This document shows, one piece after another, positions 1-8,668 of a stretch of 64,000 bases of DNA. Position numbers and translations under genes: made by a program. The notes beneath the pieces are model-generated. The model saw only the letters and a program-made list of their open reading frames with translations. It searched no databases and was not told where the DNA came from. This stretch comes from CAVQMB01 sp963713445 (GTDB lineage: Bacteria; Pseudomonadota; Gammaproteobacteria; Competibacterales; Competibacteraceae). The stretch lies in NCBI GenBank assembly GCA_963713445.1, contig CAVQMB010000006.1, positions 15,168 through 79,167 of the forward strand, given 5' to 3'. Positions within the stretch are counted from its first letter, which is position 1. The number at the start of each line of letters is the position of its first letter.

Positions 1-615
1 GCCAACGGGATCGGTCTGGTCACCGGCTTTGCCGAGCGCGCGCGCGACGGGCGACTGTATGATTCCGCGGCAGTCATCGACCGCCACGGTGAACTGCGCG
101 GCTGTTACCGCAAGCTGCATCTGTATGCGGACGAACGCCGCGTGTTTTGCGCCGGCGACCAGCCCGGCGTGTTCGATGTGGACGGTCTGCGGCTGGGGGT
201 TGGCATCTGTTTCGACCTCGAGTTTCCCGAATACAGCCGGCTGCTGGCTCTGGCCGGCGCCGAGGTACTGTGCTTCCCGACCGCCAACATGCGACCCTGG
301 CAACATTACCAGCAGGTCTACGGGCCGGCCCGGGCGCTGGAAAACCAGCGGGTCATCGTCATCGTCAACCGGGTCGGCCACCAGGGCGGCATGGATTTCT
401 TCGGGCGCAGTGCTGTCTGGGGGCCCGACGGATCGTGCCTGGCCGCCGGCCCGGCCGACCGGCCCTGGCTGGGGCTGGCGCGAATTGAATCCACACTGAC
501 AGAAGCCGTCGCCGCCCTGCCATTTCACTACCTGGACGAGCGGCGCCCCGAAACCTATAGTGCCCTGCTCGGCGGACCTTCCCGCATCGTTACCCCCGGA
601 GCTTCCGATGACTGA
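1..615 (+). CDS. Carbon-nitrogen hydrolase (nitrilase superfamily), 5'-truncated by the window edge
   Basis: The frame is open from base 1, so roughly the first 70 residues, including the expected catalytic Glu, lie outside the window. What remains shows the catalytic Lys in CYRKLHLY and the nucleophilic Cys in GICFDLEFPE. These are followed by the family-typical segment with ENQRVIVIVNR. Family knowledge: these enzymes hydrolyse amides or nitriles through a Glu-Lys-Cys triad. The last 8 bases overlap the start of the following ureohydrolase, which implies translational coupling. I infer an amidase acting on a guanidino- or polyamine-derived amide; the exact substrate is unknown. Confidence 0.85.
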   Translation, partial: ANGIGLVTGFAERARDGRLYDSAAVIDRHGELRGCYRKLHLYADERRVFCAGDQPGVFDVDGLRLGVGICFDLEFPEYSRLLALAGAEVLCFPTANMRPWQHYQQVYGPARALENQRVIVIVNRVGHQGGMDFFGRSAVWGPDGSCLAAGPADRPWLGLARIESTLTEAVAALPFHYLDERRPETYSALLGGPSRIVTPGASDD

Positions 616-1552
616 ACAGCAGCCGTACCGGCCCCGTTTCATGGAAATCCCCAGCTTCATGCGTCTGCCGATCGTGCACGACCCGGCCGAGGTCGACATC
701 GGTCTGGTCGGCATCCCGTTCGATCTGGCGGTGACCAACCGGCCGGGCACCCGCCACGGGCCGCGCCAGGTCCGCGACCAATCGACGATGATGCGCGCCA
801 CCCATCACCTGAGTCACCTGACACCGGCGCAGCTGTGCCGGCTCGGCGACCTCGGAGACACCCCCATCAACCTGTTCAGCATCGGCCAGAGCCTGGCCAG
901 TATCGAGGGCTTCTTCCGGGACCTGCACCAGGCCGGAACGGTACCGCTAAGCTGCGGCGGTGACCACCTCTCAACCCTGCCCATCCTGCGCGCCATCGCC
1001 CGCGAACGTCCGGTGGGACTGGTCCACTTCGACGCCCACTGCGACACCGGCGGCCCCTACATGGGGGTCGCCGAGCACCACGGCGCCACCTTCAAGCTGG
1101 CGGTGGAGGAAGGTCTGCTCGACCCCCGGCGCACTATCCAGATCGGCATCCGCGGCTCGATGAACGACGAGCGTATGTGGCAATTCTCCTACGACAGCGG
1201 CATGCGGGTGATCGGCATCGAGGAGTTTTACGAAATGGGCGTCGACGCGGTGATCGCTGAGGCCCGCCGGGTGGCCGGCGACGGCCCCACTTACATCAGC
1301 TTCGATGTCGACGGCATGGACCCGATCTATGCGCCCGGCACCGGCACCCCGGAGGCCGGCGGCTTCACCATGTTCGAGGCCCAGCGCATGGTGCGCGGGC
1401 TGCGCGGGCTGGATCTGATCGGCGCCGACGTGGTCGAGGTATCGCCGCCATTCGACCCCAGCGGCCTCACGGCACTGCACGCCGCCACCATCATGTTCGA
1501 GATCCTCTGCATCATGGCCGAGTCGGTCGCGCTGAGCAAAAACCGGACCTGA
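608..1552 (+). CDS. Agmatinase/guanidinobutyrase-type ureohydrolase
   Basis: A 314-residue arginase/agmatinase-family enzyme. All binuclear metal-binding motifs are present: GGDH, HFDAHCDT and SFDVDGMDP. These enzymes release urea from a guanidino compound using Mn2+ (Ni2+ in some members). The ATG at 608 is preferred because GGAG lies about 7 bases upstream; the frame is open further upstream but without such a site. It overlaps the upstream nitrilase-family gene by 8 bases, so the two probably act in one pathway. Agmatine, 4-guanidinobutyrate or another guanidine could be the substrate; the motifs do not decide this. Confidence 0.88.
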   Translation: MTEQQPYRPRFMEIPSFMRLPIVHDPAEVDIGLVGIPFDLAVTNRPGTRHGPRQVRDQSTMMRATHHLSHLTPAQLCRLGDLGDTPINLFSIGQSLASIEGFFRDLHQAGTVPLSCGGDHLSTLPILRAIARERPVGLVHFDAHCDTGGPYMGVAEHHGATFKLAVEEGLLDPRRTIQIGIRGSMNDERMWQFSYDSGMRVIGIEEFYEMGVDAVIAEARRVAGDGPTYISFDVDGMDPIYAPGTGTPEAGGFTMFEAQRMVRGLRGLDLIGADVVEVSPPFDPSGLTALHAATIMFEILCIMAESVALSKNRT

Positions 1553-1561
1553 GCCATCCGC

Positions 1562-3775
1562 TCAACGGGGTCCCAGTTGCAGATAAACCGCGTTATGGCC
1601 GGCCGTGGTATGACCATAGCCAAGATAAAACGGCCCCAGGAACGTGTCGACGCCCAGGAAAATGCTGGCGGCGAGTTTCAGGCTGTTGCCGCCGATGGCA
1701 TGGCGGCTCGACCAGACATTACCCGCTTCGACTGAACCGCCGGCGAACAGATCGCCGCCAAAGGCGCCTCCCAATCGGGTGACACGGTGATCGTAGACCA
1801 GCTTGGCCAGGCCCAGATACTGGCCCTGCAGCTCGCCGTTCTGCAACCCCGACAGGCGCTGGAAGCCGCCCAGTCGGAAGCTGTCGTAAGGCGGCAACTC
1901 CCCGTCCAGGCGCGCGCCCAGTTCGAGACCCGTGTGCCAGCGGTCGGTGGGCGTGCCGAAGGCATGCGTCCAGCGCAGATCAAACCGGCCATAATTCGTC
2001 GGCGCCCCCCAGCTCTGGCGGGTCAGCCACAGCCCCGCCTGGATCTGGTCGCCGCTGCCGGGAAATCCGAGGTTATCGAGCTGGTCGTATTCATAACGCG
2101 CCCGCAGGCCCAGCTCGGTGGCATGGGTCTCTGCCAGCCCCGCGACGGACGGCGTCGCCACCGCGTTAATATGGCGCAGCACCGGGCCAATTCGGAGCGT
2201 ACCGCGGGCGTGCAGATTGAGCCCCAGATCCAGCCCCACGCGGGCCGTCTGGATCCGGTAATCGGTTACTGACTTGCCGTCACTGAACAGTGTCTCGGAG
2301 CGGTCCTGGTAGGCCGCGTAGGGTTCTACGAACCAGCGCCCGGTCACATCCAGCGGTTGATAAAACGCTGTCCTGACGCTGCTGGTGCGGCCCAGCAGCA
2401 GGTCAGTCTGCCACGCCGCCCCCAACGGATTGACCCAGGTCCGCAGATAGCTGGTCACCAGGCCATAGTCACTGTTGCCGTGCAGATCGGTATCGAAGCC
2501 GACGCCAAAGCGCAGGTAGTCCGGGCCCCAGGATTTCTCGTTGACCTGAATGGTCAGGTCATCACCGCCCTGACTGTCCTTGGAAAGCCGGTAAGTGACC
2601 CGGTCGAAATCCCCGCGGCCGTAGAGCCGTTGGATGTCAGCGCGCAGCCGCCTGCGGTCCAGCGGCTGGCCGACCCGCGTTTGCAGATAGCTGCGTAACA
2701 CCCGGGGATTGGTGTAATGGGTGCCCACAATGCGGATCTTTGCGAGCAGCGGCTGTGACGTGCCGCCACCGGCCCGGAATCGCTCGCGCCAGCGGGCGTA
2801 GGCGGCCGGCGACAGGCTGAGCCGGCGCAGCCGGCTGCGCTGGGCCAGCGCCGCAGCTTCACCCCGCTCGATAGCCTGCTGGCCGCGGTCAAAATCGATC
2901 GCGGAAATATCCCCCAGCCGCGGCTGAATGAGGATGTCCCGCGGGTGCAGCCGGTTCAGCGAGCGCTGCACGTTCTGCTCGGTCAGGATGGCAATCATCT
3001 GCGCAGTCACGGCGAGGGCTGAGGTCAGCTCAGAGCGTTTGAGCAGCGGCGTGCCCAGATTCACCGCGATAATCACATCGACACCCATCGCCCGCGCGAC
3101 GGCCACCGGCAGGTTACGCACCAGGCCGCCATCGACCAGCAACCGGTTGTTGGCCTTCAGCGGTGCAATCACGCCCGGAATCGACATACTGGCCCGCATC
3201 GCGGTGGCCAGCGAGCCGTGCTCGAAGATCACTGGCTTGCCCGTCACCAAATCAGTGGCCACCGCCCGGAACGGAATCGGCAGATGATCGAAATTGTCGA
3301 TGCTGTCGGCGCGCGCCACGAACTGGTGCACAAAGCTGTCCAGCCGCTGCCCGCTGATGGCGCCCTCCGGCAGCACAAAATGCCCGTCACGCAGCCCGAT
3401 GGAAGCCATAATGTTGGTCCGCTCGTCCTGCTTGCGGCGGTTGCTTAGGCGCTGCCGCGGCGGGTTGTCGCGGAACAGCCGGGCCCAGTGCAGCCCGGTG
3501 ATCAGTTGCTGCATGCGATCCACCGGCACCCCGGCCGCATAGGCACCGCCGATGATCGCACCCATGCTGGTGCCGGCTATGGCATCGACCGGTACCCGCA
3601 ACTGTTGCAGCACTTTCAGCACACCGATATGAGCGAGACCGCGGGCGCCGCCGCCACTCAGCACCAGACCGATACGCGGCCGGGCGCAGGCCGCGCCCGC
3701 TGCGACCAGCAGAGCACTCACGATCAGTGCCACAGTAACGACGCCGCGGCAACCACTACCGGAGCGGGACATCAT
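1562..3775 (-). CDS. Patatin-like phospholipase with POTRA and outer-membrane barrel (type Vd autotransporter-like)
   Basis: The 737-residue protein begins with a Sec signal peptide ending near ACA-RP (residue 32). A patatin domain follows, with the oxyanion motif GGGARG (41-46), the nucleophile elbow GTSMG (Ser70) and the dyad Asp in LLVDGG (Asp215). A POTRA-like segment spans roughly 345-425. The rest is aromatic-rich alternating sequence typical of a 16-strand BamA/TpsB-type barrel. This architecture matches PlpD-type (type Vd) secreted lipases. GGAGG sits 7 bases before the ATG. It ends 9 bases from the convergent ureohydrolase and lies 19 bases downstream of the DUF389 gene, probably in one operon with it. 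Confidence 0.9.
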   Translation of the reverse strand: MMSRSGSGCRGVVTVALIVSALLVAAGAACARPRIGLVLSGGGARGLAHIGVLKVLQQLRVPVDAIAGTSMGAIIGGAYAAGVPVDRMQQLITGLHWARLFRDNPPRQRLSNRRKQDERTNIMASIGLRDGHFVLPEGAISGQRLDSFVHQFVARADSIDNFDHLPIPFRAVATDLVTGKPVIFEHGSLATAMRASMSIPGVIAPLKANNRLLVDGGLVRNLPVAVARAMGVDVIIAVNLGTPLLKRSELTSALAVTAQMIAILTEQNVQRSLNRLHPRDILIQPRLGDISAIDFDRGQQAIERGEAAALAQRSRLRRLSLSPAAYARWRERFRAGGGTSQPLLAKIRIVGTHYTNPRVLRSYLQTRVGQPLDRRRLRADIQRLYGRGDFDRVTYRLSKDSQGGDDLTIQVNEKSWGPDYLRFGVGFDTDLHGNSDYGLVTSYLRTWVNPLGAAWQTDLLLGRTSSVRTAFYQPLDVTGRWFVEPYAAYQDRSETLFSDGKSVTDYRIQTARVGLDLGLNLHARGTLRIGPVLRHINAVATPSVAGLAETHATELGLRARYEYDQLDNLGFPGSGDQIQAGLWLTRQSWGAPTNYGRFDLRWTHAFGTPTDRWHTGLELGARLDGELPPYDSFRLGGFQRLSGLQNGELQGQYLGLAKLVYDHRVTRLGGAFGGDLFAGGSVEAGNVWSSRHAIGGNSLKLAASIFLGVDTFLGPFYLGYGHTTAGHNAVYLQLGPR

Positions 3776-3794
3776 GAACGGTTCCTCCCACAGC

Positions 3795-4769
3795 TCAACC
3801 GCGCAGGTAGATCACCACCAGCAGAATCGCCAGCGACACGATCCAGATCAGGATATAAGTGGTCATCGACTGCCGGGCACGATGCTGCTCAAACCACGTA
3901 CGCGGCCGGATTCCTGTGCACAGGAACACCACCTTCGCGGCCAGGTTGACACACACGATGTTGACCGCCAGCAACAACCCGGCGCCGACGGCCAGTGTCA
4001 GCTGGCCCGCGCCCAGCATCAGGCCAAAGGTCGCAGCCGGCGGCAACAGCGCTACCGCCACCATCACCCCCACCAGCACCGCCGGCAGGCTACTGGTGAT
4101 GGACAGAGCGGCCGCGCCGCCGGAGGCCAGCGCCAGCGCCACCGAATCCAGCCCAACGTTGGTCCGGCCGAGCAATTCGGGGCTCGACAACGCACCCGGC
4201 CACAGCCAGCCCACCACCACGGCCAGGCCGGTCGCCATCCCGAGCCCGGCCAGGCTGGTCCGCAGCGACTGGCCCATCAGGCTCAGATCACCCAGTGCCG
4301 CCGCCAGTGCCAGTGCCAGATTGGGGCCCAGCAACGGGGCAATAACCATCGCCCCGATCACCACGGCGACGTTGTTCTCGATCAGTCCGATAGTTGCGAC
4401 CACGGTCGACAGCAGCACCAGCAGCAGATAATCCATATTCAGCCGCGCGCTGCGCGCGACTTCGTTGTACAGGGACTCCCGCGCCGCCCGCACCGAGCCT
4501 TCCTCATGCCCGTCATCGGTTTCGGCTGGACGCGGCAGCACCACCTCGGTGGTTAACACCGTGATGCGGTAATCCTCGCTCGTTCCGAGCACGCTCTGCA
4601 GGGCGTCAAGGACTTTCTGCAGATCGCCTGGCCGAACCTGCAACCGGGTCAGTTGACGCCCGTCGTCGGCGGTGGGCCCCTGCCAGATGTCGTTCAACTC
4701 GTGCTGTTCGGCGATGCTCCCAATGGTTGCTGCATGGCCGGAGTCGGCGATGATATCAATGATCTTCAT
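3795..4769 (-). CDS. TIGR00341/DUF389 family membrane protein
   Basis: A 324-residue protein. A soluble N-terminal third (about 1-110) resembles a small alpha/beta domain. A hydrophobic region with several helices follows, including the DUF389 signature GAMVIAPLLGPNLALALA and VAVALLPPAATFGLML. The family is widespread; its function is not established and it is usually described as a putative transporter or channel. It lies 19 bases upstream of the patatin/barrel gene on the same strand. No strong ribosome-binding site is visible before the ATG. Confidence 0.85.
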   Translation of the reverse strand: MKIIDIIADSGHAATIGSIAEQHELNDIWQGPTADDGRQLTRLQVRPGDLQKVLDALQSVLGTSEDYRITVLTTEVVLPRPAETDDGHEEGSVRAARESLYNEVARSARLNMDYLLLVLLSTVVATIGLIENNVAVVIGAMVIAPLLGPNLALALAAALGDLSLMGQSLRTSLAGLGMATGLAVVVGWLWPGALSSPELLGRTNVGLDSVALALASGGAAALSITSSLPAVLVGVMVAVALLPPAATFGLMLGAGQLTLAVGAGLLLAVNIVCVNLAAKVVFLCTGIRPRTWFEQHRARQSMTTYILIWIVSLAILLVVIYLRG

Positions 4770-4870
4770 AGTGCAATCGCAGCCTCGGCCAATCTATCTG
4801 GCGTCGTATTCTGACCAAAGCGTAATGTAGCAGCCGTTGCGTCGCGTGGTGCGCAAGCCTAGTCTCATTG

Positions 4871-4898
4871 CCGTATTAGTGTTATTACCGTATTAGTG
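4871..4898. repeat. Two 11-bp direct repeats upstream of the di-iron protein gene
   Basis: CCGTATTAGTG occurs at 4871-4881 and again at 4888-4898, a 17-bp period, in an AT-richer patch between the divergent DUF389 and di-iron protein genes. This could be a regulator site or part of a promoter; no known operator is recognised. Confidence 0.5.
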
Positions 4899-4940
4899 AT
4901 TGTCAGATTCGGCAAATCGATTGGACCGATTCATTGACCC

Positions 4941-4965
4941 AGGCAGGCACAGGCAGGCACAGGCA
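4941..4965 (+). repeat. 10-bp tandem repeat (2.5 copies) next to a start codon
   Basis: AGGCAGGCAC is repeated twice and followed by AGGCA, ending 3 bases before the ATG at 4969. It occupies the expected Shine-Dalgarno region, so copy number could alter spacing. Slipped-strand variation is possible but not demonstrated. Confidence 0.5.
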
Positions 4966-4968
4966 ACC

Positions 4969-5832
4969 ATGACGACTACCGACCCCAGCGCCGCCCGACA
5001 CCTGCGCTGGAACTTCCAGACGCTGCCTTACCAGACGGTCGACCGCTCCCGAGTCGCCGATTCCGACCTGCTGTTCTACGTACTGGTGAGCGCCTCCTTT
5101 GTCGAGATCACCAGTGACCTCTACGCCCGCAACCTGATCGATTTTTTCAGTGGCGATAGCGAGGTCCAGCAATGGCTGGCGCAACACTGGGAGGCCGAGG
5201 AGTTGCAGCACGGCCAGGCCCTTCGACACTATGTAACGACAGTCTGGCCGGAGCTGGATTGGGAACGTGCCTACCGCAGCTTCTACGCCGAATACGCGCT
5301 CTTGTGCCGGCCGGAGATGCTGGGTCCGACACGCGCGCTGGAGATGGCCGGCCGCTGCGTGGTCGAAACCGGAACCTGTTCCTATTACACGATGCTCGCC
5401 CGGCTCAGCCCGTGCCCGGTGCTGAGCCAGCTGTGTCAGCTCATCCGGACCGACGAGGCCTATCACTACCAGCATTTCCAGCGTTACTTCAGCCGCTACC
5501 GGAGCCTCGAGCAGCCCTCACGCGGAATTCTTCTCAAGACTCTGGCACACCGGATCTACGAAATCGACAGCGAGGACGCGCGCGTCGCCTTCCGTCATGC
5601 CTGGCAGGCACGCCATCCACAGCAGACCTGGGAGCCCCGCTATTACCGCCAGTTCGCGCGCACGATCCGGACACTGGCGACGACGCACTATCCGTTCCGC
5701 ATGGCGGCCCACATGCTGACCACACCGCTGGGCCTGTCCCTGCGTAACCAGCAGCGCCTGGAACACACCCTGGCCGCCAGCGCCAGGCTCGCCACCCGCC
5801 TGACGGGAAACCGCCGTCAGTCGGTCGCCTGA
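4969..5832 (+). CDS. Ferritin-like di-iron protein (desaturase/oxygenase-like)
   Basis: A 287-residue protein with a complete ferritin-type carboxylate di-iron ligand set: Glu46 in FVEITSD, Glu78-x-x-His81 in EELQHG, Glu133 in VVETGT and Glu163-x-x-His166 in DEAYHY. The E, ExxH, E, ExxH pattern is that of acyl-ACP desaturases and related di-iron oxidases. The rest does not match a subfamily I can name, so the substrate is unknown. The ATG at 4969 is chosen; a TTG at 4900 is in frame but would add 23 unconserved-looking residues. The 3' end overlaps the convergent tatD by 16 bases. Confidence 0.75.
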   Translation: MTTTDPSAARHLRWNFQTLPYQTVDRSRVADSDLLFYVLVSASFVEITSDLYARNLIDFFSGDSEVQQWLAQHWEAEELQHGQALRHYVTTVWPELDWERAYRSFYAEYALLCRPEMLGPTRALEMAGRCVVETGTCSYYTMLARLSPCPVLSQLCQLIRTDEAYHYQHFQRYFSRYRSLEQPSRGILLKTLAHRIYEIDSEDARVAFRHAWQARHPQQTWEPRYYRQFARTIRTLATTHYPFRMAAHMLTTPLGLSLRNQQRLEHTLAASARLATRLTGNRRQSVA

Positions 5833-6617
5833 GGCAGGCCGAAAAAGCGCCTGGCGTTGGCCGTGGTCACCGCCGCCACGGTCTCCTGAGGCTGACCCAG
5901 GCAGACGGCCACCAACCGTAACACCTCGGCCAGATACATCGGTTCGTTACGGCGCGTTTTCGGTTTCGGACGCAGGTTCCGGGGCAGCAGGTAAGGGCTG
6001 TCCGTCTCCAGCAGCAGTCGTTGCGCCGGAATCCGCCCTACCAGTTCCCGGAGATGCAATCCGCGCCGCTCATCGCAGATCCAGCCGGTAATACCCACGT
6101 ACAGGTCATGATCGCGGTAGGCGGCCAGTTCCTCGGCAGTCCCGGTGAAGCAGTGTACGACCGCCCGTGGCAGCCGCGGCAGATAGCGCTCGAGAATGGC
6201 CATGAAGCGTTCGTGGGCATCACGCTGGTGGAGGAACACCGGCATGCCGAGAGCCACCGCCAGCTCGAGCTGGGCCTCGAAGGCATATTCCTGCTGCGGC
6301 CGGGGCGAAAAGTTTCGGTTGAAATCGAGCCCGCACTCGCCGAGCGCAACCACCTCAGGCTGCACTGCCAGCGTCGCGAACAAATCACCGGTGGCCGCAT
6401 CCCACTCGCTGGCCAGATGCGGGTGCAGGCCGGCGGTGGCAAACAATCGTCCGCCATGGCGGCTAGCGAGTTCGTAGGCCCGGCGGCTCTCGGCCGCGCT
6501 GGTGCCGGTCAGAACCAGTTGCGCAACCCCCGCGGCGGCCGCCCGCTCCAGCACGGTGGCGAAGTCGTGGCAGAAGCTCTCATGGCCAAGATTGGCACCG
6601 ACATCAATCAGCTCCAT
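5817..6617 (-). CDS. tatD: TatD family metal-dependent DNase
   Basis: About 266 residues, closely following E. coli TatD: AGLHPH, ALGECGLDFNRNFS, VFLHQRDAHERF, VVHCFTGT, GITGWICDERRG and LLLETDSPYLLPR. The first motif reads LIDVGANL rather than the HxH of the YcfH branch, exactly as in genuine TatD. TatD is a 3'-5' exonuclease/DNase of the amidohydrolase-fold family. The ATG at 6617 overlaps the TGA of phaC, so translation is probably coupled; a GTG at 6620 is also in frame. Confidence 0.93.
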   Translation of the reverse strand: MELIDVGANLGHESFCHDFATVLERAAAAGVAQLVLTGTSAAESRRAYELASRHGGRLFATAGLHPHLASEWDAATGDLFATLAVQPEVVALGECGLDFNRNFSPRPQQEYAFEAQLELAVALGMPVFLHQRDAHERFMAILERYLPRLPRAVVHCFTGTAEELAAYRDHDLYVGITGWICDERRGLHLRELVGRIPAQRLLLETDSPYLLPRNLRPKPKTRRNEPMYLAEVLRLVAVCLGQPQETVAAVTTANARRFFGLPQATD

Positions 6618-8443
6618 CACGACACCTTGCCGTCACTGCGCAACTTCACGTAAGACCCGGGCGCATCCTCCAGCACCTGGAGGGCCCCATCACCCGGAAC
6701 CCGGGCCGCCACCTCTCCGCCCGCGCGCCGTCGGACCCAACGCGACCAGTCCGGCCACCACGAACCCTCATGATAACGGGCCTGCCGCAGCCACTCATCG
6801 GCCGAATCGGGCAACCGACCGTAGGCCCAGTAACCGTATTTATTGCGCTCCGGCGGGTTGACCACACCGGCGATATGGCCGGAACCGCCCAGCACGAAGC
6901 GGACCTGACCCGCGGTCAGATGGACCCCGAGATAGGTTCCCTTCCAGGGCGCAATGTGATCCTCGCGGGTCGACAGAAAGTACTGCGGTGTACGCACCTT
7001 GCCCAGCTCGATCGGCTCGCCGGCCAGATCGATGCCACCCGCCTCCCGGAGCCGGTTGCGCAGATACATGTTCCGGAGGTAAAAGCTGTGCATCCGGCGC
7101 GGCATCCGGGTCGAGTCCGAATTCCAGTACAGCAAATCAAACGCCATCGGCTCGCGGCCCAGCAGGTAGTTGTTGACGTAGAACGACCAGATCAGGTCAT
7201 TGGCCCGCAACATGTTGAACACGTTGGCCATCTGGCTGCCTTCCAGATAACCCCTGCGTTCCATCTCCCGCTCCATCAGCGCCACCTGCTCCTCGTCGAC
7301 GAACACCGACAGTTCGCCGACATCGGAGAAATCGACCAGGGTGGTCAGAAACGTGGCACTTTTGACCCGATCAGCGTCGCCGACCGCCGCCAGGTAACCC
7401 AGAGTGGCCATCAGCAGCGTGCCACCGATGCAATAGCCGATGGCGTTGACCTCGCGCTCGCCGGTGGCCTGCTCGACCGCCTCCAGGGCCGCCAGCGTGC
7501 CCTCCAGCAGATAGTCCTCGAAGTCCCGCTCGGCCAGGGCCGCATCGGGATTGACCCAGGACACGACGAACACCGTGAAGCCCTGGTCGACGGCCCACTT
7601 GATGAACGAGTTCTTGGGGCGCAGATCGAGAATGTAATATTTATTGATCCACGGCGGCACGATCAGCAGCGGCCGCTGATAGACCTGCTCGGTGCTCGGC
7701 GCGTACTGGATAAGCTGCATCAGTGCGGTCTGGAAGACCACCTTGCCGGGCGTAACGGCGACATTCTCACCAAGCCGGAAACCGTCCAGATCGGTCATCC
7801 GGATACGCAGTTCACCGCCCCCGCGATTGAGATCCTCGAGCATGTTCTCGAATCCCCGGACCAGGTTCTCGCCGCCGGACTCCAGGGTCGCCTGCATGAC
7901 CTGCGGATTGGTATGCGGGAAATTCGTCGGCGCCACCGCGTCGAGGTACTGACGGGTGTAAAAATCGACCTTCTCGGCGGTCTTGACGTCAAGTCCGTCT
8001 TTGGAGGCGCGGACACTGTGCAGGACGCTCCGCGCCGACAGCAGATAGGCCTGCTTGATGAAGTCATAGTAGGGATTGTCCTGCCACTGGGCGTCGCGGA
8101 ACCGGCGGTCGCCGGCCTCCGGCTCGATCACCGGCGCCACAGCTTCCCCTTGCAGGCGCTGCCTGGTGCTCTCCCACAGCATTGCCAGGTCCTGATAGTA
8201 CGCCTTCTGGGATTCCAGCAGTCGGCCTGGATCGGCCAGCACACGCTCGGTGAGCGCCATGAAAGCCTTGGCCACCACCTGGGGATCAGGAATCGTGAAA
8301 TCATCGCCCTCGGCCTGCCGCTCGGCATACTGCTGCAGCAACTGCTGACTGCGTTCAGCAATCTCCCGGAAGGATTCGGTCAGACGCGCCATATCGGGCG
8401 GCGTAACCTCGGGCAGATGGAACGGATCGCGTTGTTCGGCCAT
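6617..8443 (-). CDS. phaC: Class I poly(R)-hydroxyalkanoate synthase
   Basis: A 608-residue protein of class I PhaC length. It has the N-terminal PhaC domain, then an alpha/beta-hydrolase domain with the lipase-like box GYCIGG (Cys338). The remaining triad members are Asp495 in STREDHIAPW and His523 in GSGHIAG. It polymerises hydroxyacyl-CoA into polyester granules in the cytoplasm. No phaA, phaB or phasin gene is adjacent, so precursors must come from elsewhere. It is the first gene of a phaC-tatD pair. Confidence 0.95.
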   Translation of the reverse strand: MAEQRDPFHLPEVTPPDMARLTESFREIAERSQQLLQQYAERQAEGDDFTIPDPQVVAKAFMALTERVLADPGRLLESQKAYYQDLAMLWESTRQRLQGEAVAPVIEPEAGDRRFRDAQWQDNPYYDFIKQAYLLSARSVLHSVRASKDGLDVKTAEKVDFYTRQYLDAVAPTNFPHTNPQVMQATLESGGENLVRGFENMLEDLNRGGGELRIRMTDLDGFRLGENVAVTPGKVVFQTALMQLIQYAPSTEQVYQRPLLIVPPWINKYYILDLRPKNSFIKWAVDQGFTVFVVSWVNPDAALAERDFEDYLLEGTLAALEAVEQATGEREVNAIGYCIGGTLLMATLGYLAAVGDADRVKSATFLTTLVDFSDVGELSVFVDEEQVALMEREMERRGYLEGSQMANVFNMLRANDLIWSFYVNNYLLGREPMAFDLLYWNSDSTRMPRRMHSFYLRNMYLRNRLREAGGIDLAGEPIELGKVRTPQYFLSTREDHIAPWKGTYLGVHLTAGQVRFVLGGSGHIAGVVNPPERNKYGYWAYGRLPDSADEWLRQARYHEGSWWPDWSRWVRRRAGGEVAARVPGDGALQVLEDAPGSYVKLRSDGKVS

Positions 8444-8668
8444 GGCACTCGAACTCGCTGCTGGCGGCTGGTGGCAAACGAATGCTGCCGATGATAACAG
8501 TTGGTTCCGTGGCCGGCGACCGCGCCTCAGTATCTTGCCGCCGCCACCGGCAGCCCACTACAATGCGCCAGTCCCGGCATTCGGATTGCGGCTCCCGCGA
8601 TCCGGCCGATCATCCTCACACCCTTCGTAGTTGCCGCGCCAGGCGCACCGCCTTACCGGAGACCGTCA

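Noticed and set aside
6770..8494. 574-codon open frame on the plus strand opposite phaC
   Set aside because: It is the antisense of a fully conserved PHA synthase in high-GC DNA; the translation is His/Arg/Gln-rich low-quality sequence with no family resemblance.
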